DNA of 64,000 nt from positions 5,828,001 through 5,892,000 of the forward strand of contig NZ_CP108484.1 of assembly GCF_036226505.1 (NCBI RefSeq), read 5' to 3'. The stretch is from Kitasatospora sp. NBC_01246. Its GTDB lineage: Bacteria > Actinomycetota > Actinomycetes > Streptomycetales > Streptomycetaceae. Shown here piece by piece: positions 52,950-61,648 of this stretch (positions are counted from its first letter, which is position 1; every line of letters begins with the position of its first letter). A program made the translations under genes and the position numbers. The notes under the pieces were generated by a model. That model had not been told where the DNA came from. It searched no databases and saw only the letters and a list, made by a program, of their open reading frames with translations.

Positions 52950-53855
52950 GTGCGTGTACTGGCCTACGAGCTGCGCCGGCTGCGCGGCCTGCGCTCCACC
53001 TGGCTGCTCCTCACCGCCGTGCTGCTCTGCGACGCCGCGGTGGCCGCGGTGCTGGCCGCCCAGACTCCCGCCGGGCCGCTGGCCGGGTCGGCCGGCGTGC
53101 GGCTGCTGACGGCGACCGTGCCGCTGATCCCGCTGCCGTTCGCGGCGCTCGGCGCCGGGTTGCTGGGCGCGCTCTCCTACGGCCACGAGGTGCGCCACCC
53201 GGGGTTGGCGGCCTCGCAGGTGTCGTATCCGCGCCGGGTGCGGCTGCTGCTGGCCAAGCTGGTGGTGATCGCCCCGGTGGCCGGGCTGCTGGCGCTGGTC
53301 ACCCTGCTGATCGACATCGTGGTCGTGCACTTCGCGCTCCCGGACGGGGTGGCGGTGGCCGCCTGGTCGGAGCCGGCCGCCCTGTCGGGCCGGGTGTCCG
53401 AGGCGCTCGCCTCGGCCGGCTTCAGCGGGCTCGCGGACCTGCCCGGGGCTTTCGCCCCCGCCGCGCTCGCGGCCGGCCAGGGGGTGCCCGCCGCTCTGCT
53501 GGCCTTCGTCCTGCTGGTGGTCGTGGCGGGCTGGACGGGGGTGCTGACGGCCTCACTGACCCGCAGTGCCGCCGCGGGGGTGCTGCTGCTCTGCGCGCTG
53601 CCGCCGCTGCTGGAGTCCGGGGTGGCCCTGGTGCTCCGGCAGACCGGCACCGCCTGGCCGGCCCGCGCGACCGAACTGCTGCCGTTCCAGTCCGGCGTCG
53701 AGTGGGCGTACGGATGGGTGTACGGCGGGGACGACCGGGTTGCGGAGGGCGGTTCGGTGCTGACCGACCCGGCGCTGCTGGCAGCGGTCGCGGCGCCGGC
53801 GCTGGTACTGCTGCTCGTCTCGCTCATGGTCCAGGCCTGGCGGCGGGCGCTCTGA
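52950..53855 (+). CDS. ABC-2-type membrane subunit
   Basis: 301-residue integral membrane protein from GTG 52950 with GGAG upstream. About six hydrophobic segments; starts with VLAYELRRLRGLRSTWLL, the cytosolic coupling-helix-like start of ABC-2 permeases, and has SYGHEVRHPGLAASQVSYPRR. Paired with the degenerate ATPase at 51231. Cargo unknown. Confidence 0.82.
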   Translation: MRVLAYELRRLRGLRSTWLLLTAVLLCDAAVAAVLAAQTPAGPLAGSAGVRLLTATVPLIPLPFAALGAGLLGALSYGHEVRHPGLAASQVSYPRRVRLLLAKLVVIAPVAGLLALVTLLIDIVVVHFALPDGVAVAAWSEPAALSGRVSEALASAGFSGLADLPGAFAPAALAAGQGVPAALLAFVLLVVVAGWTGVLTASLTRSAAAGVLLLCALPPLLESGVALVLRQTGTAWPARATELLPFQSGVEWAYGWVYGGDDRVAEGGSVLTDPALLAAVAAPALVLLLVSLMVQAWRRAL

Positions 53856-53860
53856 GGCGA

Positions 53861-53895
53861 CGGGCGGGCGTGCGGACCGGTCGGGCGCCCGCCCG
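53861..53895 (+). terminator. hairpin terminator of ABC pair
   Basis: 10-bp perfect stem CGGGCGGGCG with CGCCCGCCCG, 15-nt loop, 6 bp after the stop. Confidence 0.6.
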
Positions 53896-54085
53896 CGCGG
53901 CTCCCGGCGGAGGCCGGTCGAAAGCCTCGCCGAGGGCCGGGAAGCCACCGGGAAGCCCCTGGCAGAGCCCGGACCGTCGCTGACGGTCTGCCAAGATCGA
54001 CCAGCAGTGGCCGTAATGTGCGGTTCTTCCTGATAAGAAGTCAATTATCCAGTCACGGTCGATCACCCTTTCGTGTGCTTTTCAC

Positions 54086-54095
54086 GAGAATTCTC
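54086..54095. promoter_or_regulatory. palindrome GAGAATTCTC upstream of whiH
   Basis: Perfect 10-bp dyad 34 bp before the whiH start, in an AT-richer patch. GntR/FadR-type proteins bind short dyads, so an autoregulatory site is possible. Confidence 0.3.
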
Positions 54096-54128
54096 AAGCT
54101 GCGCCCGCCGATCGCCGACAAAGGACTT

Positions 54129-55007
54129 GTGAGTACCCTTGCGCACCCCACCATGACCCCCGCCCGTTCCGCCGAAGGTGCCATCCCCGGCGCCGGCGAC
54201 CTGGACCGCTTCTCGTACGCCGACCGGCCGACCCCGCCGGCGCCCCGCTGGGAGGGCGCCGAGTCGGATCTGGGCCGGGTCGGCCGCAAGACCACCAGCA
54301 GTCGTGGCCGAGGCCTGCACGGCCAGCTCGTGCAGCAGCTCGGTCAGATGATCGTCTCGGGCGACCTCGGTGCCGACCGCCCGCTCGTCCCCGAGGAGAT
54401 CGGCCAGCGCTTCGAGGTCTCCCGCACCGTCGTCCGCGAGTCGCTGCGCGTGCTGGAGGCGAAGGGCCTGGTCAGTGCCCGGCCGAACGTCGGCACCCGG
54501 GTCCGGCCGGTCGGCGACTGGAACCTGCTCGACCCGGACATCATCGAGTGGCGCGCCTTCGGCCCGCAGCGCGACGAGCAGCGCCGGGAGCTGTTCGAGC
54601 TCCGCTGGGCGATCGAGCCGCTAGCCGCCAGGCTCGCCGCGGGGCACGGCCGGGAGGACGTCCAGCAGCGCCTGGTCGAACTGATCGAGATCATGGGCCA
54701 CGCCGCCGCCCAGGCCGACCTCTCCACGTTCTCGCGGGCCGACGCCGAGCTGCACGCCCTGGTCCTGCAGATGGCGGGGAACCGGATGCTGGAGCACCTC
54801 TCCGGGATCGTCTCCTGCGCCCTCCAGGTGTCGGGCGGCCCGCCCACCTCCTGCGAGCGCCCCTCGGAGGCCTCGGTCAGCCTGCACGCCCGGCTGGTGG
54901 ACGCCCTCGGCACCGGCGACGGCACGGCGGGCGAGGCCGCGGTGCGGGCGCTGCTCACCGTCCACCCGGAGATCGAGCCGTCCGTCCCCGCTCCCCGGGA
55001 GCACTGA
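54129..55007 (+). CDS. whiH: sporulation GntR-family regulator WhiH
   Basis: FadR-subfamily GntR regulator needed for sporulation septation in streptomycetes. Start GTG 54129 (VSTLAHPTM) has AAAGGA 4 nt upstream; the frame is open to 54018 but lacks another ribosome site. 292 residues: N-terminal winged HTH (about 63-125, with VPEEIGQRFEVSRTVVRESL core EEIGQRFEVSRTVVRES) and a C-terminal FCD effector domain (about 140-265). The position immediately before hrdB equals S. coelicolor whiH (SCO5819). A WhiG-dependent promoter is expected but could not be fixed by eye. Confidence 0.9.
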   Translation: MSTLAHPTMTPARSAEGAIPGAGDLDRFSYADRPTPPAPRWEGAESDLGRVGRKTTSSRGRGLHGQLVQQLGQMIVSGDLGADRPLVPEEIGQRFEVSRTVVRESLRVLEAKGLVSARPNVGTRVRPVGDWNLLDPDIIEWRAFGPQRDEQRRELFELRWAIEPLAARLAAGHGREDVQQRLVELIEIMGHAAAQADLSTFSRADAELHALVLQMAGNRMLEHLSGIVSCALQVSGGPPTSCERPSEASVSLHARLVDALGTGDGTAGEAAVRALLTVHPEIEPSVPAPREH

Positions 55008-55046
55008 GTCGCCCACCCGGCGATCGAGCGGCCCGCGAACTCCCGG

Positions 55047-55080
55047 CCCTCCGGCTGCACCGCACGGCGCAGCCGGAGGG
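55047..55080 (+). terminator. hairpin terminator of whiH
   Basis: Perfect 12-bp stem CCCTCCGGCTGC with GCAGCCGGAGGG, 10-nt loop, followed by CTTCTT. Confidence 0.8.
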
Positions 55081-55120
55081 CTTCTTCACGCCCGGGCCCG
55101 GCCGTCGGACGCCCGCTCCG

Positions 55121-55200
55121 CCGTGAACCGCTGTGATCCGCCGTGAACCGCCGTGATCCGCCGTGAACCGCTGTGATCCGCCGTGATCCGCGGAATCCGC
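55121..55200. repeat. 10-bp phased repeat CCGTGAWCCG, seven to eight copies
   Basis: CCGTGAACCG and C[C/T]GTGATCCG alternate at exact 10-bp period from 55121 to 55190, last unit degenerate. The near-helical period puts each GTGA on the same DNA face. Lies between whiH and the hrdB promoter. Confidence 0.85.
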
Positions 55201-55560
55201 ACGCCCGGCGGCAGCCGCCCCGGCCGCAGTGGTCTGCCCATGCCAAGAGCTTGGTCGCGAGTGAGGGATGATGGAGGTCGGCCCCGGGCCGCGGGCGCCG
55301 AGTGGTGTGACCCGCGACACGAAGGCCATGCGTAACACTTGACGAGTAGCAGCGATGTGTCCTGAGCGGAAGCAGCTCCGGAATACCCCAACATGTCAGA
55401 ATGCTGTGTTGGTCTGCGGCGCTGCTGCCGTCCTGCAAACCCAGTCCTCAAGCCCGAGTCGGTCGGAATCGACACCGCGCGTCCGACGCGCGATCTCCTT
55501 CCCCGCCCGCTCGGGCGGCCGGTACGGGTTCGAGTCCACTCATCGTCCGAGAGGTTGTTC
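55201..55560. promoter_or_regulatory. hrdB upstream region
   Basis: Non-coding. Contains TTGACG at 55339-55344 and GGAAT at 55380-55384 as possible -35 elements. Neither has a convincing -10 partner at the usual spacing, so promoter positions are left open. Confidence 0.35.
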
Positions 55561-57201
55561 GTGTCGGCCAGCACATCCCGTTCGCTTCCCCCCGAGATCG
55601 CCGAGTCCGCGGCTCTGCTGGCGCTCATCGAGCGGGGCAAGGCCCAGGGGCAGATCGCCGGTGACGACGTGCGCCAGGCGTTCGAGGCGGACCAGATCCC
55701 GGTCACCAAGTGGAAGAACGTCATGCGCAGCCTCAACCAGGTTCTGATTGAGGAGGGGGTGGACCTTATGGTCAGCGCGGCCGAGCCGGCCGGTGCCAAG
55801 CGCAAGAGCGTCGCTGCCAAGAGCCCCACCAAGCGCACTGCCACCAAGGCGGTCACCACCCGGAACCCCGCCGCTCCGGCGGCCCCGACCAAGCCCCCCG
55901 TGCGTATCGCGCCCGGCGCGACCATCTCCGTTCCGGCGGTCGCGGCCGCCGCGGCGTCGGTCGGCACGGTGTCCGCCGAGATCACCGAGGCGGGAGCCAC
56001 GCTCTCCGCCGAGGCGAAGGCGCCTGCGGCGAAGAAGGCCGCCCCGGCGAAGAAGGCGGCCGCCAAGAAGACCGCCGCGCCGGCCAAGAAGACCGCCGCC
56101 AAGAAGACCGCCGCAGGTAAGGCGGGCAAGGGCGACGAGGAGATCGGCGGCGAGGAAGAGCTGATCGAGGACGTCGCGCTGCCCGGCGACAAGGCGGGCG
56201 AGGAGGCGGAGCCCGAGGAGGAGTCGCAGGGGTTCGTCCTCTCCGACGACGACGAGGACGACGCGCCTGCCCAGCAGGTCGCCGTCGCCGGTGCCACCGC
56301 CGACCCGGTCAAGGACTACCTGAAGCAGATCGGCAAGGTCCCGCTGCTCAACGCCGAGCAGGAGGTCGAGCTCGCCAAGCGCATCGAGGCTGGCCTGTTC
56401 GCCGAGGACAAGCTCTCGGCCGCCGACAAGCTGGCGCCGAAGCTCAAGCGCGAGCTGGAGATCATCGCCGAGGACGGCCGCCGCGCCAAGAACCACCTGC
56501 TGGAGGCCAACCTCCGCCTGGTGGTCTCGCTGGCCAAGCGCTACACCGGTCGCGGCATGCTCTTCCTGGACCTCATCCAGGAGGGCAACCTGGGCCTGAT
56601 CCGTGCGGTCGAGAAGTTCGACTACACCAAGGGCTACAAGTTCTCCACCTACGCCACGTGGTGGATCCGCCAGGCGATCACCCGCGCGATGGCCGACCAG
56701 GCGCGCACCATCCGTATCCCGGTGCACATGGTCGAGGTCATCAACAAGCTGGCCCGCGTCCAGCGCCAGATGCTCCAGGACCTGGGCCGCGAGCCCACCC
56801 CGGAGGAGCTGGCCAAGGAACTCGACATGACCCCCGAGAAGGTCATCGAGGTCCAGAAGTACGGTCGCGAGCCCATTTCGCTGCACACCCCGCTGGGTGA
56901 GGACGGCGACAGCGAGTTCGGTGACCTGATCGAGGACTCCGAGGCGGTCGTGCCAGCCGACGCGGTCTCCTTCACCCTGCTCCAGGAGCAGCTGCACTCG
57001 GTGCTGGACACCCTCTCCGAGCGCGAGGCGGGCGTCGTCTCGATGCGCTTCGGCCTGACGGACGGTCAGCCGAAGACGCTGGACGAGATCGGCAAGGTGT
57101 ACGGGGTCACCCGTGAGCGCATCCGCCAGATCGAGTCCAAGACCATGTCGAAGCTGCGCCACCCGTCGCGCTCCCAGGTGCTGCGCGACTACCTGGACTG
57201 A
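55561..57201 (+). CDS. hrdB: principal RNA polymerase sigma factor HrdB
   Basis: Essential group 1 sigma-70 factor. GTG at 55561 (VSASTSRSLPPEIAES) matches the known S. coelicolor N-terminus; GAGAGG precedes it. 546 residues: region 1.1, a Lys/Ala-rich histone-like segment (about 155-185), an acidic stretch, region 1.2 (DPVKDYLKQIG), region 2 with FSTYATWWIRQAITRAMADQ core STYATWWIRQAI, region 3, and region 4.2 TLDEIGKVYGVTRERIRQ. Ends at a strong hairpin. Confidence 0.98.
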   Translation: MSASTSRSLPPEIAESAALLALIERGKAQGQIAGDDVRQAFEADQIPVTKWKNVMRSLNQVLIEEGVDLMVSAAEPAGAKRKSVAAKSPTKRTATKAVTTRNPAAPAAPTKPPVRIAPGATISVPAVAAAAASVGTVSAEITEAGATLSAEAKAPAAKKAAPAKKAAAKKTAAPAKKTAAKKTAAGKAGKGDEEIGGEEELIEDVALPGDKAGEEAEPEEESQGFVLSDDDEDDAPAQQVAVAGATADPVKDYLKQIGKVPLLNAEQEVELAKRIEAGLFAEDKLSAADKLAPKLKRELEIIAEDGRRAKNHLLEANLRLVVSLAKRYTGRGMLFLDLIQEGNLGLIRAVEKFDYTKGYKFSTYATWWIRQAITRAMADQARTIRIPVHMVEVINKLARVQRQMLQDLGREPTPEELAKELDMTPEKVIEVQKYGREPISLHTPLGEDGDSEFGDLIEDSEAVVPADAVSFTLLQEQLHSVLDTLSEREAGVVSMRFGLTDGQPKTLDEIGKVYGVTRERIRQIESKTMSKLRHPSRSQVLRDYLD

Positions 57202-57264
57202 TCCGCGACCGGCGGGACCGCCGCCGGACCACCCGGTCCGGCCCGGTCCGGCGATCCGCACCGT

Positions 57265-57299
57265 GAGAAGGCCCGGAGCACTGCGCTCCGGGCCTTCTC
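57265..57299 (+). terminator. hrdB terminator
   Basis: Perfect 15-bp stem GAGAAGGCCCGGAGC with GCTCCGGGCCTTCTC, 5-nt loop. Confidence 0.88.
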
Positions 57300-57481
57300 C
57301 GTGTCCGGCGTGGCTCCGGGGGGCGACCGGGCGATAGAGCGACAGGGCGATAGGGCGCGTCAGCGTCCGGGTGGCTGTTGTCGCTCGTCCGGGTGGCGGT
57401 GCGGCGGTAACCGGTCGCGGACCGTAGCCGATCACCTACGCTGTGCCGGTTGCCCGCTACCGAGCCAACTGGAGACACACG

Positions 57482-58381
57482 GTGCTGCCCAACCCGGATC
57501 GCGCGGACCTGCCGACCGTCGCCTCGCCCTCGGCGTGCCCGGCCGGCCGGCCGGCGCGTCGCCGCTACCGGGCGGCCGTCCTGGGCCTGCTCGCCGCGCT
57601 GCCCGCGACGCTGGTCGCGTTCGGCCCGGCCGCACCGGCCGAGGCCCAGCGGCGGGTGATCGGCGGCGCCGTCGTGAGCACCGCCGACCATCCGTGGATG
57701 GTGGCGGTCGCCAGCCGCCAGCAGTTCGGCAACGGTCGCTCGGGGCAGTTCTGTGGCGGTGCGCTCGTCACTCCGACCAAGGTCGTGACGGCGGCGCACT
57801 GCTTCTACGACGAGGCCAAGGGCCGGCGGGTGGAGCGGCCGGGGCTGAAGGTCGTGGTGGGCCGGGACGACCTGCGCGGCTCGGTCGGCCGTGAGGTGCC
57901 CGTCGAGGCGGTCTGGATCCACCCCGACTACGCCTTCGCGGCCAACATGAACGATGTGGCGGTGCTCACGCTCACCGAGTCGCAGGGTGCCCGCCCGGTG
58001 ATCGACCTGGTCGGCCAGGGGGACACCGAGCCGTACCGGGAGGGGAACCGGGCGCAGGTCTACGGCTGGGGGGACACCTCGGGCAAGGGCGACTACTCGC
58101 CCACGCTCCGTGGTGTCGACGTGTCGGTCATCCCCGACCGGACCTGTGCCCAGGCCTACCCGGGTGGGTCGGACGGGCATTTCGACGCCCGCGGCATGGT
58201 CTGCGCCGGTGCGGAGAAGGGCGGGAAGGACGCCTGCCAGGGGGACAGCGGTGGCCCGCTGGTCGTCGCCGGACGCCTCGCCGGGCTGGTCTCCTGGGGG
58301 ACGGGCTGCGCGGAGGCGGCCCACCCGGGTGTCTACACCCGCGTCGCCGCGGTCGCCGACGCGGTACGCTCCGTCTTGTAG
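57482..58381 (+). CDS. secreted trypsin-like serine protease
   Basis: Chymotrypsin-fold S1A protease of 299 residues from GTG 57482 (GGAGAC 5 nt upstream; GTG 57443 is an in-frame alternative). Signal sequence with RRRYR basic region and hydrophobic core, AEA cleavage near 55, then a very short propeptide QRR before VIGG (59-62), so self- or trypsin-like activation is expected. Catalytic triad H106 (TAAHC), D158 (MNDVAV), S256 (GDSGGP); D250 at the base of the S1 pocket predicts Lys/Arg specificity. Same locus position as SCO5821 from memory. Confidence 0.92.
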   Translation: MLPNPDRADLPTVASPSACPAGRPARRRYRAAVLGLLAALPATLVAFGPAAPAEAQRRVIGGAVVSTADHPWMVAVASRQQFGNGRSGQFCGGALVTPTKVVTAAHCFYDEAKGRRVERPGLKVVVGRDDLRGSVGREVPVEAVWIHPDYAFAANMNDVAVLTLTESQGARPVIDLVGQGDTEPYREGNRAQVYGWGDTSGKGDYSPTLRGVDVSVIPDRTCAQAYPGGSDGHFDARGMVCAGAEKGGKDACQGDSGGPLVVAGRLAGLVSWGTGCAEAAHPGVYTRVAAVADAVRSVL

Positions 58382-58400
58382 TCGCACGGTCACGTTCTGA

Positions 58401-58434
58401 CGTCGCGTCGCCCGTACCGTCGGGCGGCGCGACG
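58401..58434 (+). terminator. hairpin terminator of protease gene
   Basis: 14-bp stem CGTCGCGTCGCCCG with CGGGCGGCGCGACG (one GU pair), 6-nt loop. Confidence 0.75.
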
Positions 58435-58501
58435 GCCCGTACCGAAACCGCGGCGGGCCCGGCCGGATCGCAGCTGGTCCGATCGCGGCCGGAAACAGCA
58501 G

Positions 58502-58543
58502 AGCCGGGCGACCGGCCCCCGTCGGGGGACCCGCCGCCCGGCT
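58502..58543 (-). terminator. nested hairpin, terminator for minus-strand small gene
   Basis: Outer arms AGCCGGGCG/CGCCCGGCT with inner CCCCC-GTC-GGGGG; lies 68 bp beyond the minus-strand stop. Confidence 0.6.
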
Positions 58544-58610
58544 CGCCGGTCGCGCGCAGTGCGCGGCCGGACACAGCTCGTTGGGCCTGCTGCTGCTGTG
58601 GCGCCTGGTA

Positions 58611-58844
58611 TCAGCGCTCTTCGTCGGCGGCCGCGGCGTTGGTGGTGCTGCTGAGCCGGCCGCTCTCGTCCTGTATCTCCACGGCGATCTTCTTGAGCTC
58701 GGGCTCGAACTTCCGGCCGTGGTGGGCACAGAAGAGCAGCTCTCCGCCGCTGGCGAGTACGACGCGCAGGTAAGCCTGGGCGCCGCAGCGGTCGCAGCGG
58801 TCAGCCGCGGTGAGCGGGCTCGCAGGGGTCAGAACAGTAGTCAC
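58611..58844 (-). CDS. small DUF7455-type zinc-binding-like protein
   Basis: 77-residue protein from GTG 58844 (GAGGCGAC upstream). Contains RCDRCGAQAYLRV (C17, C20) and LLFCAHHGRKF (C39, H41, H42), a likely zinc ribbon, then an acidic C-terminus. Such proteins are conserved in actinobacteria, often near hrdB/sigma genes; function unknown. Confidence 0.85.
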   Translation of the reverse strand: MTTVLTPASPLTAADRCDRCGAQAYLRVVLASGGELLFCAHHGRKFEPELKKIAVEIQDESGRLSSTTNAAAADEER

Positions 58845-59380
58845 GTCGCCTCTTCTCTAGCTCGACGAGCTGTCGTACCAGGGTCAACATCCAACCAGGC
58901 CGAAAACGTTCCCGCTCGTGGCTTTTCTTCTTTGAGGATTCTGCTGTGTTGATGAGGACGTGCCCCGGGGGCCGGTGGTTCATGCGTACCGAAGCCCAGG
59001 ATCCGCCTGTCCCTCGAACGCCCTATCGGGACGGGGTGCGAGGTCCGCGTAGCATAATCCTCTGCTGGGTTGGAGCATAAGCCCCGTCCTGGGCCCCGGT
59101 AGCCTGCATAACGGCAGTTCCGGAGCCTGCGCCCGGTCCCACGATCCGCCAGGACCGGTGGTACCGGGAGGAGATGGCGCTCCGGTGCGCGGAATCCGGC
59201 GCGATGCGTGTTCGCGCAGCGCGTACAAGCTGCGCGGGACCGGCTCGTCGTGCTGTGACCCAGCGCAGGGGCGTGCACACGTGGCGGAGCTGTTGTCGGT
59301 GCGGTGTGCTGCACTGGCGGACGTTCCGGCTGTGCCCGGATGTGACCGATGAGACAGAACTTCACCGAGGAGAGTGCCGC
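58845..59380. promoter_or_regulatory. 536-bp divergent region upstream of parE
   Basis: No supported gene. Less GC-rich than surroundings. Contains direct repeats AGCATAA at 59051-59057 and 59074-59080 (23 bp apart); the first overlaps TAGCAT (59050-59055), a possible -10 on the plus strand. A TTGACC element on the minus strand near the small gene may be its -35. Confidence 0.4.
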
Positions 59381-61492
59381 GTGAGTGCCGAATCGACCGT
59401 GCCGTCCGCACTGCTGGCCGGGGACGACGGCTCCAACTACACCGCTCGGCACCTGCTCGTCCTGGAGGGCCTGGAGGCGGTTCGCAAGCGCCCCGGCATG
59501 TACATCGGCTCCACCGACAGCCGGGGCCTGATGCACTGCCTCTGGGAGATCATCGACAACTCGGTCGACGAGGCCCTCGGCGGCCACTGCGACCGCATCG
59601 ACGTCGTCCTGCACGACGACTCCTCGGTGGAGGTGCGCGACAACGGCCGCGGCATCCCGGTGGACGTCGAGCCCAAGACCGGGCTCTCCGGTGTCGAGGT
59701 CGTGATGACCAAGCTGCACGCCGGCGGCAAGTTCGGCGGCGGCTCCTACGCGGCCTCGGGCGGCCTGCACGGCGTGGGCGCGTCCGTCGTCAACGCCCTC
59801 TCGGCCCGGCTGGACGTGGAGGTGGACCGCGGCGGCCACACCCACGCGGTCAGCTTCCGCCGGGGCACCCCGGGTATCTTCACCGAGGGCGGCCCGGACG
59901 CCCCCTTCGAGCCCGCCAACGGCCTCAGCAAGGCCCGCAAGGTGCCGAAGGCCCGCACCGGCACCCGGATCCGCTACTGGGCCGACCGGCAGATCTTCCT
60001 CAAGGACGCCCGGCTCTCCCTGGAGCACCTGCACAACCGGGCCCGGCAGACCGCCTTCCTCGTCCCCGGCCTCACCATCGTCGTCCGTGACGAGCGGTTG
60101 ACCGAGAGCGACGTGGTCGAGGAGTCGACCTTCCACTACGACGGCGGCATCGCCGAGTTCTGCGAGTTCCTCGCGCCGGACAAGCCGGTCTGCGACGTGC
60201 TGCGGCTGCACGGCGAGGGCACCTTCAAGGAGACCGTCCCCGTCCTGGACGAGGTCGGCCACATGACGCCCACCGAGGTCACCCGCCACCTCGGCGTGGA
60301 CATCGCGCTGCGCTGGGGCGCCGGCTACGACACCACCCTGCGCTCCTTCGTCAACATCATCGCCACCCCCAAGGGCGGCACCCACGTCACCGGCTTCGAG
60401 CGCTCGCTCGCCAAGACCGTCAACGAGGCGCTGCGCGCCGCCAAGCTGCTGCGCGTCGCCGAGGACGACATCACCAAGGACGACGCCACCGAGGGCCTCA
60501 CCGCCGTGGTCACCGTCCGGCTCGCGGAGCCGCAGTTCGAGGGCCAGACCAAGGAGGTGCTGGGTACCTCGGCGGCCAACCGGATCGTCGCCGCGGTGGT
60601 CGCCAAGGAGCTCAAGGCCTTCCTGACGTCCGCCAAGAAGGACGAGAAGCTCCAGGCCAGGGCCGTCCTGGACAAGGTCGTCGCGGCTGCCCGCACCCGG
60701 GTCGCCGCCCGCCAGCACAAGGAGGCCCAGCGCCGGAAGACCGCGCTGGAGACCAGCTCGCTGCCGGCCAAGCTGGCCGACTGCCGCAGTGACGACGTCG
60801 AGCGCAGCGAACTCTTCATCGTCGAGGGGGACTCCGCGCTCGGGACCGCCAAGCTGGCCCGCAACTCGGAGTTCCAGGCGCTGCTGCCGATCCGCGGCAA
60901 GATCCTCAACGTGCAGAAGGCGTCCGTGAGCGACATGCTCAAGAACACCGAGTGCGCCGCGATCATCCAGGTGATAGGGGCCGGTTCGGGCCGCACCTTC
61001 GACATCGACCAGGCCCGTTACGGCCGGGTCATCTTCATGGCCGACGCCGATGTCGACGGTTCGCACATCCGCTGCCTGCTGCTGACGCTCTTTCAGCGCT
61101 ACATGCGGCCCATGGTCGAGCAGGGCCGGGTCTTCGCCGCCGTCCCGCCGCTGCACCGGATCGAGCTCACCAACCCCAAGCGCGGCCAGGACAAGTACCA
61201 CTACACCTACTCCGACGCCGAGCTGCGCTCCACCCTGCTGGAGTTCCAGCGCAAGAACATGCGCTGGAAGGACCCGGTCCAGCGGTACAAGGGCCTCGGT
61301 GAGATGGACGCCGACCAGCTGGCCGAGACCACCATGGACCCGCGCCACCGCACCCTGCGCCGGATCAACCTGGGCGACCTGGAGCAGGCCGAGAAGATCT
61401 TCGACCTGCTGATGGGCAACGACGTCGCTCCCCGCAAGGAGTTCATCGTCGACTCGGCGGCTACCCTGGACCGCTCGCGCATCGACGCCTGA
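59381..61492 (+). CDS. parE: DNA topoisomerase IV subunit B (GyrB-like)
   Basis: ATPase subunit of topoisomerase IV, called gyrB2/parE in streptomycetes. GTG 59381 has GAGGAGAG 6 nt upstream. 703 residues: GHKL ATPase domain with KRPGMYIGST, EIIDNSVDEA and GGLHGVGASVVNAL; transducer; Toprim with EGDSALGTA and MADADVDGSH; C-terminal RYKGLGEMDADQL. Full length for ParE. Followed by a 22-bp perfect hairpin. ParC is not in this window. Confidence 0.95.
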   Translation: MSAESTVPSALLAGDDGSNYTARHLLVLEGLEAVRKRPGMYIGSTDSRGLMHCLWEIIDNSVDEALGGHCDRIDVVLHDDSSVEVRDNGRGIPVDVEPKTGLSGVEVVMTKLHAGGKFGGGSYAASGGLHGVGASVVNALSARLDVEVDRGGHTHAVSFRRGTPGIFTEGGPDAPFEPANGLSKARKVPKARTGTRIRYWADRQIFLKDARLSLEHLHNRARQTAFLVPGLTIVVRDERLTESDVVEESTFHYDGGIAEFCEFLAPDKPVCDVLRLHGEGTFKETVPVLDEVGHMTPTEVTRHLGVDIALRWGAGYDTTLRSFVNIIATPKGGTHVTGFERSLAKTVNEALRAAKLLRVAEDDITKDDATEGLTAVVTVRLAEPQFEGQTKEVLGTSAANRIVAAVVAKELKAFLTSAKKDEKLQARAVLDKVVAAARTRVAARQHKEAQRRKTALETSSLPAKLADCRSDDVERSELFIVEGDSALGTAKLARNSEFQALLPIRGKILNVQKASVSDMLKNTECAAIIQVIGAGSGRTFDIDQARYGRVIFMADADVDGSHIRCLLLTLFQRYMRPMVEQGRVFAAVPPLHRIELTNPKRGQDKYHYTYSDAELRSTLLEFQRKNMRWKDPVQRYKGLGEMDADQLAETTMDPRHRTLRRINLGDLEQAEKIFDLLMGNDVAPRKEFIVDSAATLDRSRIDA

Positions 61493-61502
61493 GCGCACCG
61501 CC

Positions 61503-61548
61503 GCACGGCAGGGGCCCTCCACCCTCGGGTGGAGGGCCCCTGCCGTGC
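61503..61548 (+). terminator. parE terminator
   Basis: Perfect 22-bp stem (61503-61524 with 61527-61548) closing on a TC turn, the longest hairpin in the window. Confidence 0.9.
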
Positions 61549-61648
61549 CGGCTCCACCCCCGGTCCACCCCAGCGGCGATCAGCGGGGGGCGCCGCATCC
61601 GTAGCGTCGGAGAGGTCAGCAAGCCCTCCTGTCGGAACGGAGAATCCG

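Noticed and set aside
54088..54114. Possible WhiG-type promoter GAAT-N15-GCCGATCG upstream of whiH
   Set aside because: The -10 differs from GCCGATAA at the last two bases, the -35 is poor, and the implied start would cut into the ribosome site.
55380..55410. Possible SigR promoter (GGAAT) upstream of hrdB, as known for hrdBp2 in S. coelicolor
   Set aside because: The base triplets 18 and 19 nt downstream are GCT and CTG, not GTT; the nearest GTT is 23 nt away.
55393..55560. N-terminal extension of hrdB to an upstream ATG
   Set aside because: The GTG at 55561 has a good ribosome site and matches the known HrdB N-terminus; the extension is Cys/Arg-rich and unlike any sigma factor.
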